Origin: Pseudomonas antarctica
GTDB lineage: Bacteria > Pseudomonadota > Gammaproteobacteria > Pseudomonadales > Pseudomonadaceae
DNA length: 64,000 nt
Direction of reading: 5' to 3'
NCBI RefSeq assembly: GCF_900624995.1
Contig: NZ_UYXQ01000011.1
Span: 44,015 to 108,014, forward strand
Position 1 is the first letter of the stretch. Each line of letters starts with the position of its first letter. The translations under genes and the position numbers were made by a program. A model generated the notes under the pieces. That model was not told the DNA's origin. It saw only the letters and a list, made by a program, of their open reading frames with translations, and searched no databases. This document shows, in pieces, positions 37,298 through 46,969 of the stretch.

Positions 37298-40200
37298 TCA
37301 GAGTTCATCGCGCGTGTACCAGAACTCATCGACTTCGGGCTCTACCTGCACCTCGCTGGCTTCCCACTCTTCACCCAGCACGCCGGGACGTGTCCAGAAA
37401 GCATCGGCAACCAACACTGAGAGATTGCCGTGACTGCTCAATCGACTGATCAGCACCCTCGGGTCTGGTGCTTCGCCAGAGCCGAGCAGTACGGTTTCAG
37501 CCGGGGTATGGGTCGGGCGATACTTGAGCAGGGCACCGCCCCGGCAGGAAAGGTAACAACTTTCGGCGTCGGGACGATTGCTCTTGACCACCGACACGTA
37601 GTCGCTCAGGTCGTCCTTGGAGACGAAGTTGTTTATCAGTTTTTTGTCTATCGGCTCCAGGCTGGACGTCGAGGAAATTGCCTTGTAGAACGCCTGCACT
37701 GCAGCGACTTTGTAAGTCTTCAGTACATTGCTTTCAGGCACGTCAAAGCCTGCACCGCCAAGCGAGAAAAACAGCGCCAGCGTACGGGTACTGCCTGCGC
37801 CCTGATCTTCCACCGGATCGATCGCGACATACCCTGGTGTTCCCCCTGGCGCCAGTACCGCGCCCAGGTATTGCTTATCCTTGAACGGTGCCACCAAGCC
37901 CTGGGCATAGCGCGCCGCATCATCGGGATAAAAAAACAGCGGCCCGCAAAACGAATGAAAATGCGGGTCGTCGGCAAAAGCATGCGCCGGTCTTTTGGGC
38001 ATCCAATTAACCCCGACCCGCTCTTTCCTGCCCCAGACTTCACTGGTCACCCGAACCGACAGCTCACCCGCGCCTGCCAGACGGCGCACATACTCAAGCA
38101 CCTTGAGGGAGCCCTGGAGCAATTGCGTGCGTTCCAGATGCGCGGTGCTCGTCCATTTGAACAGTGGGGCCGTTTTGGGAAACACGTACTTGAGCAGCGC
38201 GCCATCACCACACAATAGATACAGCGGCGGAACACTGCCGTTACGCGCCCCCGTGAGGAGGGTCAGTGCGTTGGCAATGTCCTGCGGCGCAAAAAAATGA
38301 TTAGCCATTTCATCGTTGGCCGCAGCGATAGGAACAGTCGATGCACACAGATACAAGCCCTCCAGCACGTACCCCTGCGGAAACAAGCCATCGACAAAGA
38401 CTTGCTTAAAATCGCCATAGTTTTCTCTGCGAAGCGCCAAGGTCGTCATGTAAAGCGGCTTACTCAGCGACTTGAGTACGTAACCGAAAGCCACCTCAGC
38501 CAGCGGCTTGGATGCGCGCTGCGCGTAGCGTACGGCATCGAGCGCCCGGGTAAACATCGGGCTGCAGGGTGGGTCGAATGATGCAAAGCGAATGGTCCAG
38601 TCATCAGGCCTCAGGGAATACGCACCAAACGTGCGCGTTATGGTCCTGGGCCTACCCCATACAGGGTCGCCCTCTACCACGCGCAATTCGCCGGCGTTCG
38701 CCGTCTGCGTGACAAACTGGTTTGGCGTGAGCGTCCCGTTGCGCAGTTGCTGTTCGACGCTGTTGTCGCCGTAATCACCCTTAACCTTGTTCAGTGGCGC
38801 CAGACGATTTTTGAGCAACTCTTCCTCGGCCGAGCCCGACAGCTCGTAACTGAGGACCGAGCCATTTGGACCGAACACATATTCACGCTTGATGTGCACC
38901 TCCCGGTGCAACAGATTCGACAGGACCGCGCTCGGTATCATGGTTGTATAGATGGCTTTTTCAGTGGCTGATAGCAGCAGCGGTACTTCTTGGGTCACAA
39001 CGGACCGATAGCGCGCAACAATCGTGCTGCCCCCCGGATAAAGCCCCATCTCAAAGGCCCGGTCAGGGATTATCCAGTGCAGTGCCAACCCCCGGGGCGC
39101 AAGCACCCGCGCAAGCGTCGAGGCGAACAGCCCATTGAGCAGCTTGAGGATCACCCCACCATACGCCGCGCGATAGCCGGTGTTCACCAAAGCCGCCGCG
39201 TGACGGGCCGCATCATCGGGGTTGGCAAAAGCGGGGCTTAAACGCCGCGGCATCAAGGTTTCGTAGCCGGTCCAGGTCTCGGCGACGACACCTTTTTTAT
39301 CCCAGCACTGGCTGGTACGCACCACATGGAGCATTCCCTTCAGCACCCACCCTTTGAGGAAGTCCCGGGGGCTTTTCTTACCGGCGTTCAACTGCGCCTG
39401 CGCCTGGGTCAATAACGTATCTGCCGTGCCGCCGGCTTTTACATCAATCGGTGTAGGCATATACCGCAACAACGCGCCATCAAGGGTCGAGAAGTAAATT
39501 GGCAGGGCGTTAACATCCTTAGCGCCAGCAGAGAGAGCGGCGTACAGCACACTCGGCGTGACAAAATACAGCGTCAGCCACGCGAGCGGCGCACTCAGCC
39601 CTGTAGGTGACCATTGCTGTGAGCGAAACAGCCCATGCACCTCAAACCCATCGGGCAACGAGTAGCCGCCCTCGTCCTTGGCCTTAAACACGAAGTAGAG
39701 GTTGAATAGCCTGTTATCACTGACGACGCCCACCACCTCGCTTGCAATGTACTGCTCCTGATCCTTGTGCTTGAGGATGAATGCATAGCAGGCTGCCTCG
39801 ACGAAATTGCGCCCGTGCACCCGCCCATGAAGGTTGCGGGCCGCTTCATCGGCACTGGCGAATACCGCCCCGAAGGTCACGTAGTCGGGTGGCCCGGATG
39901 GCGGAGCGGAGCTGAAGTTGGACGTCCAGTTGCTGTAGACCACCGAGCGCGGCCCCCATAACGGGTTGCCCTGGATGATCTTGAAGTCGCCCGCCTCGGC
40001 CAGTCGCCGCACCCAATCGTCAGGCCGGATCAGCCCTTTTTCGAGGCGCTTGCCGAGGCTATTATCGCCAGCCTCTGGGCCAATATTGGCCAGCAGCAAG
40101 TCCTCATGCGACGACGTGTTTGGGGTGTACTCCAACAAGCAGTCCTGCGCGCCTGACAGGTAGGCCACCCGCCCAGCCGGGATGATCGAGTACATCTCAC

Positions 40201-41872
40201 GGTCATCAAACACCTGCTGATTGATCTGCGCCTCGTCCCGCGTCCAGCCACGGCGTGCGACCCAGACCGGGTCAAGCGTCGATAAGGCAGTGTGGGAGCC
40301 GTAGCGCCCGTGCAGCACATAGGGTTCCGGCGGAATCAACGGGCCTTTGTTGTCGATTGGGAAAAACAACGTGAAATCAAATGGATTGGGTGCACTTTCC
40401 ATGGGTTCAGTGATGACAAAACGACCGTCCTCCCCCTTGAGCACGTACCCCCCATAGTGGCGATCACGCTGGTTGCCGATTCGCTCATGGGCATACACCG
40501 CCGCATCACGCGCCGAGAGAAACGGACGGCTCAATGTTGCCTTATAGAATGACGTCAACAGATCGGAGCGGTTATCCACCCTCCCCACGCGGCGCCACAA
40601 GCCTCCGGCCTGAACCACCGACAGATCGGTCGCTGCAATGACCCTGCGCACATAATCACGGGGGCTCAGCGTGCCCGCGACCATGGCCGCTTTGGCACCG
40701 TTATCGTCAAGTTCACCCTCGCTTTTTTGCATGACCAGCTCAGTCGTAAGCGTGGCCTCGGGCACTTTGAATTTCAGCAAAGCAACATCAGAAGCCAGCA
40801 TATACACAGTCAATCCACGAACCGGGTCCTGGATGTCCAGGGTCGCCCGCGCCTGGCGGGTCGCGGCCACCACCTGTGCCGGGCTAAAGAAGGTACTGGC
40901 CAGCCATTTTTCACGTGCCGCTACTTCGTCCTTCTCGTACCAGCTATTGAAATAAATAGCCTCCAAGCGGTACTGGGAAGGCATTCGAAGTTTGCCGTTG
41001 GGACGTTTTGGAAACACTTCGTTGGGCGAAAACAGCGGCGTCAGCTTGGGCACTGCCAACGTCGCAACGTAGGCGTCCTCACGGGAGTGCTTGAGGACAA
41101 AGCCCATAGCGCCTTCGCCTGCAGCGCCAGCAAGCGAAAGCGCACGTAATACGGCCGTTTCCGGGGTTGGCAACACCGAGGTAAAAAAGGGTTGCTGCTG
41201 CACCTTTGTCACTGGCGCCCTGAGGCGCCAGTCCTTGGGCACGCGCCCGCGAACACCGCCCCATACCGGGTGGGCAATCACTACCCACAGCTCGCCAGCT
41301 GCAGCCAACTGACGGACGGGATGCTCGAAATCACTGCTGGTATCACCTGGGCCGCCACGCAGTTGTTGCCCAAGCTTTTTTTCGACAGCTGAGCCACTGC
41401 TGACATATTTGAGCAGCACATCATCTGGCCCGGAAAAATAGTGAGCCTTGGCAAACGCTCTGTTGCGAAAGCTGAAGGCCTGGTCCTCACTGGAATAGAA
41501 GTTATTGAACAGCAGCACCTGATCCGCCGTGAAATGGGGAAAGTGGCTCTGGATTTGTGCTGCATCGGCGGGATGGGAGTGATAGAACGCCTCGGCGCTG
41601 TAATCGTCGGGGGCGAGGAAGTTACCTTCACTGTCCTTGGCCAACAGGCGCTTGTGATCGAAAATATTACGCCGGTCAGGTATGGGGTGCGTGGCGTAGT
41701 AGCGACCGCCACGTTTGAGAATCACACCACCGTACTCGAGGTCACGACGCTGGCCGATAGCCTCGTGCGCCCAACGGGCCGCGTCGTCGGCGGTGATAAA
41801 GGCCGGGCTGAGGGGCGGTAACTCAGGCGGGCGGCGCGGTGAGTCGGCCAGGGTGGTGGGGGTCGTGTGCAT
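37298..41872 (-). CDS. Giant protein of seven tandem DUF4329/JAB-like units
   Basis: This 1524-residue protein has no signal peptide or membrane helix. It consists of seven units of about 200 residues, near 21-218, 228-432, 448-650, 665-868, 878-1087, 1102-1292 and 1308-1505. Units tend to start with an (S)P.F...DAARYA helix, then a GG(V/Y)(I/V)LK strand. They later show a LLKY strand and end in GEL.V....VWG. Unit 1 has AFYHSHPAD (H98, H100, P101), an HxHP-x7-S pattern like JAMM/JAB metalloproteases, although the expected final Asp is P112. Units 2-7 have lost the histidines. DUF4329 is known as a domain of RHS-type and other polymorphic toxins. The ATG at 41872 has only a weak ribosome site; the frame is open to 42127. 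GC is visibly lower than in the urea genes. Confidence 0.72.
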   Translation of the reverse strand: MHTTPTTLADSPRRPPELPPLSPAFITADDAARWAHEAIGQRRDLEYGGVILKRGGRYYATHPIPDRRNIFDHKRLLAKDSEGNFLAPDDYSAEAFYHSHPADAAQIQSHFPHFTADQVLLFNNFYSSEDQAFSFRNRAFAKAHYFSGPDDVLLKYVSSGSAVEKKLGQQLRGGPGDTSSDFEHPVRQLAAAGELWVVIAHPVWGGVRGRVPKDWRLRAPVTKVQQQPFFTSVLPTPETAVLRALSLAGAAGEGAMGFVLKHSREDAYVATLAVPKLTPLFSPNEVFPKRPNGKLRMPSQYRLEAIYFNSWYEKDEVAAREKWLASTFFSPAQVVAATRQARATLDIQDPVRGLTVYMLASDVALLKFKVPEATLTTELVMQKSEGELDDNGAKAAMVAGTLSPRDYVRRVIAATDLSVVQAGGLWRRVGRVDNRSDLLTSFYKATLSRPFLSARDAAVYAHERIGNQRDRHYGGYVLKGEDGRFVITEPMESAPNPFDFTLFFPIDNKGPLIPPEPYVLHGRYGSHTALSTLDPVWVARRGWTRDEAQINQQVFDDREMYSIIPAGRVAYLSGAQDCLLEYTPNTSSHEDLLLANIGPEAGDNSLGKRLEKGLIRPDDWVRRLAEAGDFKIIQGNPLWGPRSVVYSNWTSNFSSAPPSGPPDYVTFGAVFASADEAARNLHGRVHGRNFVEAACYAFILKHKDQEQYIASEVVGVVSDNRLFNLYFVFKAKDEGGYSLPDGFEVHGLFRSQQWSPTGLSAPLAWLTLYFVTPSVLYAALSAGAKDVNALPIYFSTLDGALLRYMPTPIDVKAGGTADTLLTQAQAQLNAGKKSPRDFLKGWVLKGMLHVVRTSQCWDKKGVVAETWTGYETLMPRRLSPAFANPDDAARHAAALVNTGYRAAYGGVILKLLNGLFASTLARVLAPRGLALHWIIPDRAFEMGLYPGGSTIVARYRSVVTQEVPLLLSATEKAIYTTMIPSAVLSNLLHREVHIKREYVFGPNGSVLSYELSGSAEEELLKNRLAPLNKVKGDYGDNSVEQQLRNGTLTPNQFVTQTANAGELRVVEGDPVWGRPRTITRTFGAYSLRPDDWTIRFASFDPPCSPMFTRALDAVRYAQRASKPLAEVAFGYVLKSLSKPLYMTTLALRRENYGDFKQVFVDGLFPQGYVLEGLYLCASTVPIAAANDEMANHFFAPQDIANALTLLTGARNGSVPPLYLLCGDGALLKYVFPKTAPLFKWTSTAHLERTQLLQGSLKVLEYVRRLAGAGELSVRVTSEVWGRKERVGVNWMPKRPAHAFADDPHFHSFCGPLFFYPDDAARYAQGLVAPFKDKQYLGAVLAPGGTPGYVAIDPVEDQGAGSTRTLALFFSLGGAGFDVPESNVLKTYKVAAVQAFYKAISSTSSLEPIDKKLINNFVSKDDLSDYVSVVKSNRPDAESCYLSCRGGALLKYRPTHTPAETVLLGSGEAPDPRVLISRLSSHGNLSVLVADAFWTRPGVLGEEWEASEVQVEPEVDEFWYTRDEL

Positions 41873-42017
41873 AGGGTTCTCGCAGGCAAAAGTGTCCAAG
41901 GCACTGAAAGCGCCTTGTCTGAAGCCGCATCCTGGGACATCGAAGTCGGTCACTTGCGCTGTATATCTACCCCTGCGCCCCTTTTTGAAGCCTTCCGCGC
42001 ACCCGACAACTATTGCA

Positions 42018-42032
42018 GCGCCAAGTTGGTGC
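42018..42032 (+). promoter_or_regulatory. NtrC-binding-site-like palindrome upstream of urtA
   Basis: GCGCCA-AGT-TGGTGC matches 11 of 12 defined positions of the NtrC half-site pattern GCACCA-N3-TGGTGC. It lies about 56 bases upstream of the sigma-54 -24 element. NtrC control of urea uptake and urease is known in many gammaproteobacteria. Confidence 0.6.
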
Positions 42033-42087
42033 GCGTCGCCACGCCCCTCACCGACCAGCCCCTGTGGATACGCGCGTTGAGCGCCGC

Positions 42088-42103
42088 AGGCACAGCCTTT
42101 GCA
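42088..42103 (+). promoter_or_regulatory. Sigma-54 (-24/-12) promoter of the urt-ure operon
   Basis: AGGCACAGCCTTTGCA has GG at 42089-42090 and GC at 42101-42102 with the required 10-base spacing. It closely follows TGGCAC-N5-TTGCA. Transcription would start near 42114, 40 bases before the urtA ATG. Confidence 0.75.
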
Positions 42104-42153
42104 AAGCCCTCCGTATCTGCCCCACAAAAATACTGGTTTACGGAGATCGCACT

Positions 42154-43419
42154 ATGAAGCGTCGTAGCTTGATCAAAGCTTTCACTTTGTCGGCATCCAT
42201 TGTCGCCATGGGTTTGACCTGGACCGTCCAGGCCGCCGAGACCATCAAGGTCGGCATCCTGCACTCGTTGTCCGGGACCATGGCGATCTCCGAAACATCG
42301 CTCAAAGACATGGCGCTGATGACCATCGACGAGATCAACGCCAAGGGCGGCGTCAACGGCAAGATGCTCGAACCGGTGGTCGTCGACCCGGCCTCCAACT
42401 GGCCGCTATTCGCTGAAAAAAGCCGCCAGTTGCTGACCCAGGACAAGGTCGCCGTGGTGTTCGGCTGCTGGACCTCGGTGTCGCGTAAATCGGTATTGCC
42501 GGTGTTTGAAGAACTCAACGGTTTGCTGTTCTATCCGGTGCAATACGAAGGCGAAGAAATGTCGCCAAACGTGTTCTATACCGGTGCGGCACCGAACCAG
42601 CAGGCGATCCCGGCGGTGGAATATTTGATGAGCGAAGAAGGCGGCGGCGCCAAGCGCTTCTTCCTGCTCGGCACCGATTACGTGTACCCACGCACCACCA
42701 ACAAGATCCTGCGCTCGTTCCTGCACTCAAAAGGCGTAGCGGATAAAGATATCGAAGAGGTTTACACCCCGTTCGGCCACGCGGATTACCAGACCATCGT
42801 CGCCAACATCAAAAAGTTCTCGGCCGGCGGCAAGACGGCGGTGATCTCCACTGTGAATGGTGACTCCAACGTGCCGTTCTACAAAGAACTGGCCAACCAG
42901 GGCCTGAAGGCGACCGACGTACCGGTGGTGGCCTTCTCGGTGGGTGAAGAAGAACTGCGCGGCATCGACACCAAGCCGCTGGTGGGCAACCTGGCAGCCT
43001 GGAACTACTTCCAGTCGGTGGAGAACCCGGTGAACAAGAAATTCGTCGCCGACTGGAAGGCTTACGCCAAGGCCCACAACCTGCCGGGCGCGGATAAAGC
43101 CGTGACCAACGACCCAATGGAAGCCACTTACGTGGGCATCCACATGTGGGCGCAAGCGGCGGAGAAAGCCAAATCCACTGACGTCGACAAAGTGCGTGAA
43201 GCGCTGGCTGGGCAGACCTTTGCCGCGCCGTCGGGCTTCACCCTGACCATGGATAAAACCAACCACCACTTGCACAAGCCGGTGATGATCGGCGAGATCC
43301 AGGCCGATGGGCAATTCTCGGTGGTGTGGCAGACCCAGGAGCCGATTCGGGCGCAGCCGTGGAGCCCGTACATTCCGGGCAATGACAAGAAGCCGGACTA
43401 TGCCGTGAAGAGCAACTAA
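42154..43419 (+). CDS. urtA: Urea ABC transporter, substrate-binding protein
   Basis: This 421-residue periplasmic binding protein captures urea for the UrtBCDE importer. The N-terminus (MKRRSLIKAFTLSASIVAMG) has a twin-arginine-like start and a signal peptide ending near QAAE. The mature part is the Leu/Ile/Val-binding-like fold, with IKVGILHSLSGTMAISETSL, VFGCWTSVSRKSVLP and LLFYPVQYEGEE, which distinguish the urea/amide branch. A CGGAGA site lies upstream of the ATG. It leads the operon downstream of a sigma-54 promoter. Confidence 0.95.
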   Translation: MKRRSLIKAFTLSASIVAMGLTWTVQAAETIKVGILHSLSGTMAISETSLKDMALMTIDEINAKGGVNGKMLEPVVVDPASNWPLFAEKSRQLLTQDKVAVVFGCWTSVSRKSVLPVFEELNGLLFYPVQYEGEEMSPNVFYTGAAPNQQAIPAVEYLMSEEGGGAKRFFLLGTDYVYPRTTNKILRSFLHSKGVADKDIEEVYTPFGHADYQTIVANIKKFSAGGKTAVISTVNGDSNVPFYKELANQGLKATDVPVVAFSVGEEELRGIDTKPLVGNLAAWNYFQSVENPVNKKFVADWKAYAKAHNLPGADKAVTNDPMEATYVGIHMWAQAAEKAKSTDVDKVREALAGQTFAAPSGFTLTMDKTNHHLHKPVMIGEIQADGQFSVVWQTQEPIRAQPWSPYIPGNDKKPDYAVKSN

Positions 43420-43438
43420 GCCGCACCACAGATCAAAT

Positions 43439-43526
43439 GTGGGAGCGGGCTTGCTCGCGAATGCAGTGTGTCAGTCAATGCATCTGTTACTGATCGACCG
43501 CATTCGCGAGCACGCCCGCGCCCACA
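43439..43526. repeat. REP inverted pair between urtA and urtB
   Basis: TGTGGGAGCGGGCTTGCTCGCGAATGC faces GCATTCGCGAGCACGCCCGCGCCCACA, in the gap after the binding-protein gene. Such hairpins often protect the 3' end of highly expressed binding-protein mRNA, which would favour UrtA excess. Confidence 0.85.
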
Positions 43527-43557
43527 GTTTTGACCGCGTACGATCAGGACAATTTTT

Positions 43558-45060
43558 ATGTCTACTGCCCTCCAACGTTTCATCTTCGCCGTGCTGCTGT
43601 TGCTGCCTTTCGCAGCACAGGCAGGCGACGCCGAAGACTTCCTCGCTGCCAACCCGATGCAACAAGCCAAGCTGCTCCAGGGCTGGGCCGCCCAGCCCGA
43701 CCCGGCGCGCATCGAGCTGGTGGACGCGCTGCAACAAGGCCAGATCACGCTCAACGGCGAAACCAAAACCGTACGCCTGAACAACCGCCTGCGCGGCCTG
43801 ATCGATAACGTACAAGCCAGCCAGCAACTGCTCGCCGCTGACCCGAAAGTGCGCCTGGCTGCCGCACAAACCCTGCAAAAAAGCGCACAGCCTGCGCAGC
43901 TCAAATTCCTCGACCAGCAAGTCGCCGCCGAAACCAACGAGGACGTGCACACGGCCCTCAGCTTGGCCTTGGCCAACCTGCAACTGGTCGACACCGACCC
44001 GGTGGTGCGCCTGGCTGCCGTGCGTTTGCTTGGCGGCACCGGCGACCCGCTGGCCCGCACGCGTCTTGAGGCGTTACTCGCGCCCGGTGTCGAAACCGAC
44101 GCCGCCGTGCACACCGCCGCCGAGACCAGCCTGGCCCAGGTCAAACGCAAATTGCTGTTCGGCGAGATCCTCGGCCAGGCCTTCAGTGGTATGTCTTTAG
44201 GCTCGATTCTGCTGCTCGCCGCCTTAGGCCTGGCGATCACCTTCGGCCTGCTCGGCGTGATCAACATGGCCCACGGCGAGATGCTGATGCTTGGCGCCTA
44301 TTCCACTTACGTGGTGCAGCTGCTGATGCAGCGCTACGTGCCTGCGGCCATCGAGTTCTACCCATTGATTGCGTTGCCAGTAGCGTTCTTCGTCACCGCC
44401 GCCATCGGCATGGCCCTGGAGCGCACGGTGATCCGTCATCTCTACGGTCGCCCGCTTGAAACCCTGCTCGCCACCTGGGGCATCAGCTTGATGCTGATCC
44501 AGTTGGTACGCCTGGTGTTCGGCGCGCAGAACGTCGAAGTCTCCAACCCCGAATGGCTGTCAGGTGGCATTCAAGTGCTGCCCAACCTGGTGCTGCCGTA
44601 CAACCGCATCGTGATCATCGCCTTCGCGTTGTGCGTGGTGGTGCTGACCTGGCTGTTGCTGAACAAAACCCGCCTGGGCCTCAACGTGCGCGCCGTCACT
44701 CAGAACCGCAACATGGCCGCCTGCTGCGGCGTGCCCACCGGGCGCGTGGACATGCTCGCCTTTGGCCTCGGTTCCGGCATCGCCGGGCTTGGCGGCGTGG
44801 CGCTGAGCCAGATCGGCAACGTCGGCCCGGACCTGGGCCAGAGCTACATCATCGACTCGTTCCTGGTGGTGGTGCTCGGCGGTGTCGGCCAGTTGGCCGG
44901 TAGCGTGATGGCCGCGTTTGGTTTGGGTATCGCCAACAAGATTCTGGAGCCGCAGATCGGCGCCGTGCTCGGCAAGATCCTGATCCTCGCGCTGATCATT
45001 CTGTTTATCCAGAAACGCCCGCAAGGACTCTTCGCACTGAAAGGACGGGTGATCGACTGA
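43558..45060 (+). CDS. urtB: Urea ABC transporter, permease UrtB
   Basis: This 500-residue permease is longer than LivH because of a UrtB-specific extracytoplasmic N-terminal domain. That domain follows a signal peptide (MSTALQRFIFAVLLLLPFAAQAG) and extends to about residue 195. It contains HEAT-like helical segments (DPKVRLAAAQTLQ, DPVVRLAAVRLLG). The membrane part (about 205-495) has LGVINMAHGEMLMLGAYSTY and GIAGLGGVALSQIGNVGPDLG. The stop shares one base with the urtC start. Confidence 0.94.
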   Translation: MSTALQRFIFAVLLLLPFAAQAGDAEDFLAANPMQQAKLLQGWAAQPDPARIELVDALQQGQITLNGETKTVRLNNRLRGLIDNVQASQQLLAADPKVRLAAAQTLQKSAQPAQLKFLDQQVAAETNEDVHTALSLALANLQLVDTDPVVRLAAVRLLGGTGDPLARTRLEALLAPGVETDAAVHTAAETSLAQVKRKLLFGEILGQAFSGMSLGSILLLAALGLAITFGLLGVINMAHGEMLMLGAYSTYVVQLLMQRYVPAAIEFYPLIALPVAFFVTAAIGMALERTVIRHLYGRPLETLLATWGISLMLIQLVRLVFGAQNVEVSNPEWLSGGIQVLPNLVLPYNRIVIIAFALCVVVLTWLLLNKTRLGLNVRAVTQNRNMAACCGVPTGRVDMLAFGLGSGIAGLGGVALSQIGNVGPDLGQSYIIDSFLVVVLGGVGQLAGSVMAAFGLGIANKILEPQIGAVLGKILILALIILFIQKRPQGLFALKGRVID

Positions 45061-46127
45061 TGAACCAGCCATTAATGCTCACGGCCACGCAAAAGGCCGG
45101 CCCCAAGCTGACGATAGCGGTCGGCGCGGTGATTCTGACCCTGCTGCTGGCGCTGCCATTGTGTTCGCTGCTGCCTGCGGATAACCCGCTGCAGGTGTCG
45201 GCCTACACCCTGACGCTGGTGGGCAAGATCCTTTGCTACGCCATCGTTGCCCTCGCGCTGGACTTGGTATGGGGCTACGCCGGTATGTTGTCCCTCGGCC
45301 ACGGTTTGTTCTTTGCCCTCGGCGGCTATGCGATGGGCATGTACTTGATGCGCCAGGCCTCCGGTGATGAGCTGCCGGCGTTCATGACCTTCTTGTCGTG
45401 GACCGAGCTGCCTTGGTATTGGACAGGTACCGAACACTTCCTCTGGGCCATGTGCCTGGTGGTGCTGGCGCCCGGTTTACTGGCGCTGGTGTTCGGCTTC
45501 TTCGCCTTCCGCTCGCGGATCAAGGGCGTGTACTTCTCGATCATGACCCAGGCCTTGACCTTCGCCGGGATGCTGCTGTTTTTCCGCAACGAGACCGGGT
45601 TTGGCGGCAATAACGGTTTCACCAATTTCCGCAGCATCCTGGGCTTTGGCATTACCGAGCCGGGCACGCGGGCGGTGCTGTTTTTTGCCACGGTCGTGTT
45701 ACTGGTCGCGAGCCTGTACACCGGCTGGCGCCTGGCGCAGAGCAAGTTCGGCCGAGTGCTGACCGCCCTGCGCGATGCCGAGAACCGTCTGATGTTCTGC
45801 GGCTATGACCCGCGTGGTTTCAAGCTATTTGTGTGGGTGTTGAGCGCGGTGTTGTGTGGTTTGGCCGGGGCGTTGTATGTGCCGCAAGTGGGCATCATCA
45901 ACCCCAGCGAGATGTCGCCAACCAACTCCATCGAAGCCGCCGTATGGGTGGCCTTGGGCGGGCGCGGCACCTTGATTGGCCCGTTGCTGGGCGCCGGTGT
46001 GGTGAACGGCATGAAGAGCTGGTTCACCGTGGCCTTTCCGGAATACTGGCTGTTCTTCCTCGGGGCGCTGTTCATCATCGTGACCCTGTACCTGCCCAAG
46101 GGCGTTATCGGCTTGCTGAAGAAGTGA
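45060..46127 (+). CDS. urtC: Urea ABC transporter, permease UrtC
   Basis: This 355-residue LivM-type permease partners UrtB. It has about nine membrane helices, the YAGMLSLGHGLFFALGGYAMG motif and the loop ALGGRGTLIGPLLGAGVVNG that contacts the ATPases. It overlaps urtB by one base, and 8 bases separate it from urtD. Confidence 0.95.
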   Translation: MNQPLMLTATQKAGPKLTIAVGAVILTLLLALPLCSLLPADNPLQVSAYTLTLVGKILCYAIVALALDLVWGYAGMLSLGHGLFFALGGYAMGMYLMRQASGDELPAFMTFLSWTELPWYWTGTEHFLWAMCLVVLAPGLLALVFGFFAFRSRIKGVYFSIMTQALTFAGMLLFFRNETGFGGNNGFTNFRSILGFGITEPGTRAVLFFATVVLLVASLYTGWRLAQSKFGRVLTALRDAENRLMFCGYDPRGFKLFVWVLSAVLCGLAGALYVPQVGIINPSEMSPTNSIEAAVWVALGGRGTLIGPLLGAGVVNGMKSWFTVAFPEYWLFFLGALFIIVTLYLPKGVIGLLKK

Positions 46128-46135
46128 GGAATGTC

Positions 46136-46957
46136 ATGCTCGAACCTATTTTCGATGCGGGCAGCAGCCGCGATGCGATCGGCATCGGACAGGCCGCCGG
46201 CAAGGGCCTCAACACCCGTCACGGCACCATTCTGACGCTGGAAGACATCAGCGTCAGCTTCGATGGTTTTAAAGCGCTCAACGACTTGAACCTGTATATC
46301 GGCGTCGGCGAATTGCGCTGCATCATCGGCCCCAACGGCGCGGGCAAGACCACGCTGATGGACGTGATCACCGGCAAGACTCGCCCCAGCCACGGCAATG
46401 CCTGGTTCGGTGAAACCCTGGATTTGACAGGCATGAGCGAAGTGCAGATCGCCCAGGCTGGCATCGGCCGTAAGTTCCAGAAACCCACGGTGTTCGAAGC
46501 CCTGAGCGTGTTCGAAAACCTGGAACTGGCGCAAAAAACCGACAAGTCCGTGTGGGCCAGCCTGCGCGCACGCCTGAGCGGTGAACAAAAAGACCGTATC
46601 GACGAAGTGCTCGACACCATCCGCCTGACCGCCTCGGTACAGCGCCCGGCAGGGCTATTGTCCCATGGGCAAAAACAGTTCCTGGAAATCGGCATGCTGC
46701 TGATGCAAGACCCGCAGCTGCTGTTGTTGGACGAACCGGTGGCCGGTATGACCGACGCTGAAACCGAATTCACCGCCGAACTGTTCAAGCGCCTGGCGGG
46801 CAAACACTCGCTGATGGTGGTGGAGCACGACATGGGCTTTGTCGGCTCGATTGCCGATCACGTGACCGTGTTGCACCAGGGCAGCGTGCTGGCCGAAGGG
46901 TCGCTGGAACAGGTGCAGGAAAATGAGCGAGTGATTGAGGTTTACCTCGGTCGCTAA
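46136..46957 (+). CDS. urtD: Urea ABC transporter, ATPase UrtD
   Basis: This 273-residue LivG-like ATPase has Walker A GPNGAGKTT, signature LLSHGQKQFLEIG and Walker B LLLLDEPVAGMTDAE. The N-terminal extension of about 25 residues before the ATPase core is usual for UrtD. The ATG at 46136 has a GAGGA site; the longer open frame overlaps urtC and is not coding. Confidence 0.94.
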   Translation: MLEPIFDAGSSRDAIGIGQAAGKGLNTRHGTILTLEDISVSFDGFKALNDLNLYIGVGELRCIIGPNGAGKTTLMDVITGKTRPSHGNAWFGETLDLTGMSEVQIAQAGIGRKFQKPTVFEALSVFENLELAQKTDKSVWASLRARLSGEQKDRIDEVLDTIRLTASVQRPAGLLSHGQKQFLEIGMLLMQDPQLLLLDEPVAGMTDAETEFTAELFKRLAGKHSLMVVEHDMGFVGSIADHVTVLHQGSVLAEGSLEQVQENERVIEVYLGR

Positions 46958-46969
46958 GGAGAAGTGAAC

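Noticed and set aside
41897..41917. Inverted repeat CAAGGC-N9-GCCTTG in the giant gene and urtA interval
   Set aside because: It is short, matches no regulator I know, and lies about 200 bases from the urtA promoter elements. Chance is likely in GC-rich DNA.
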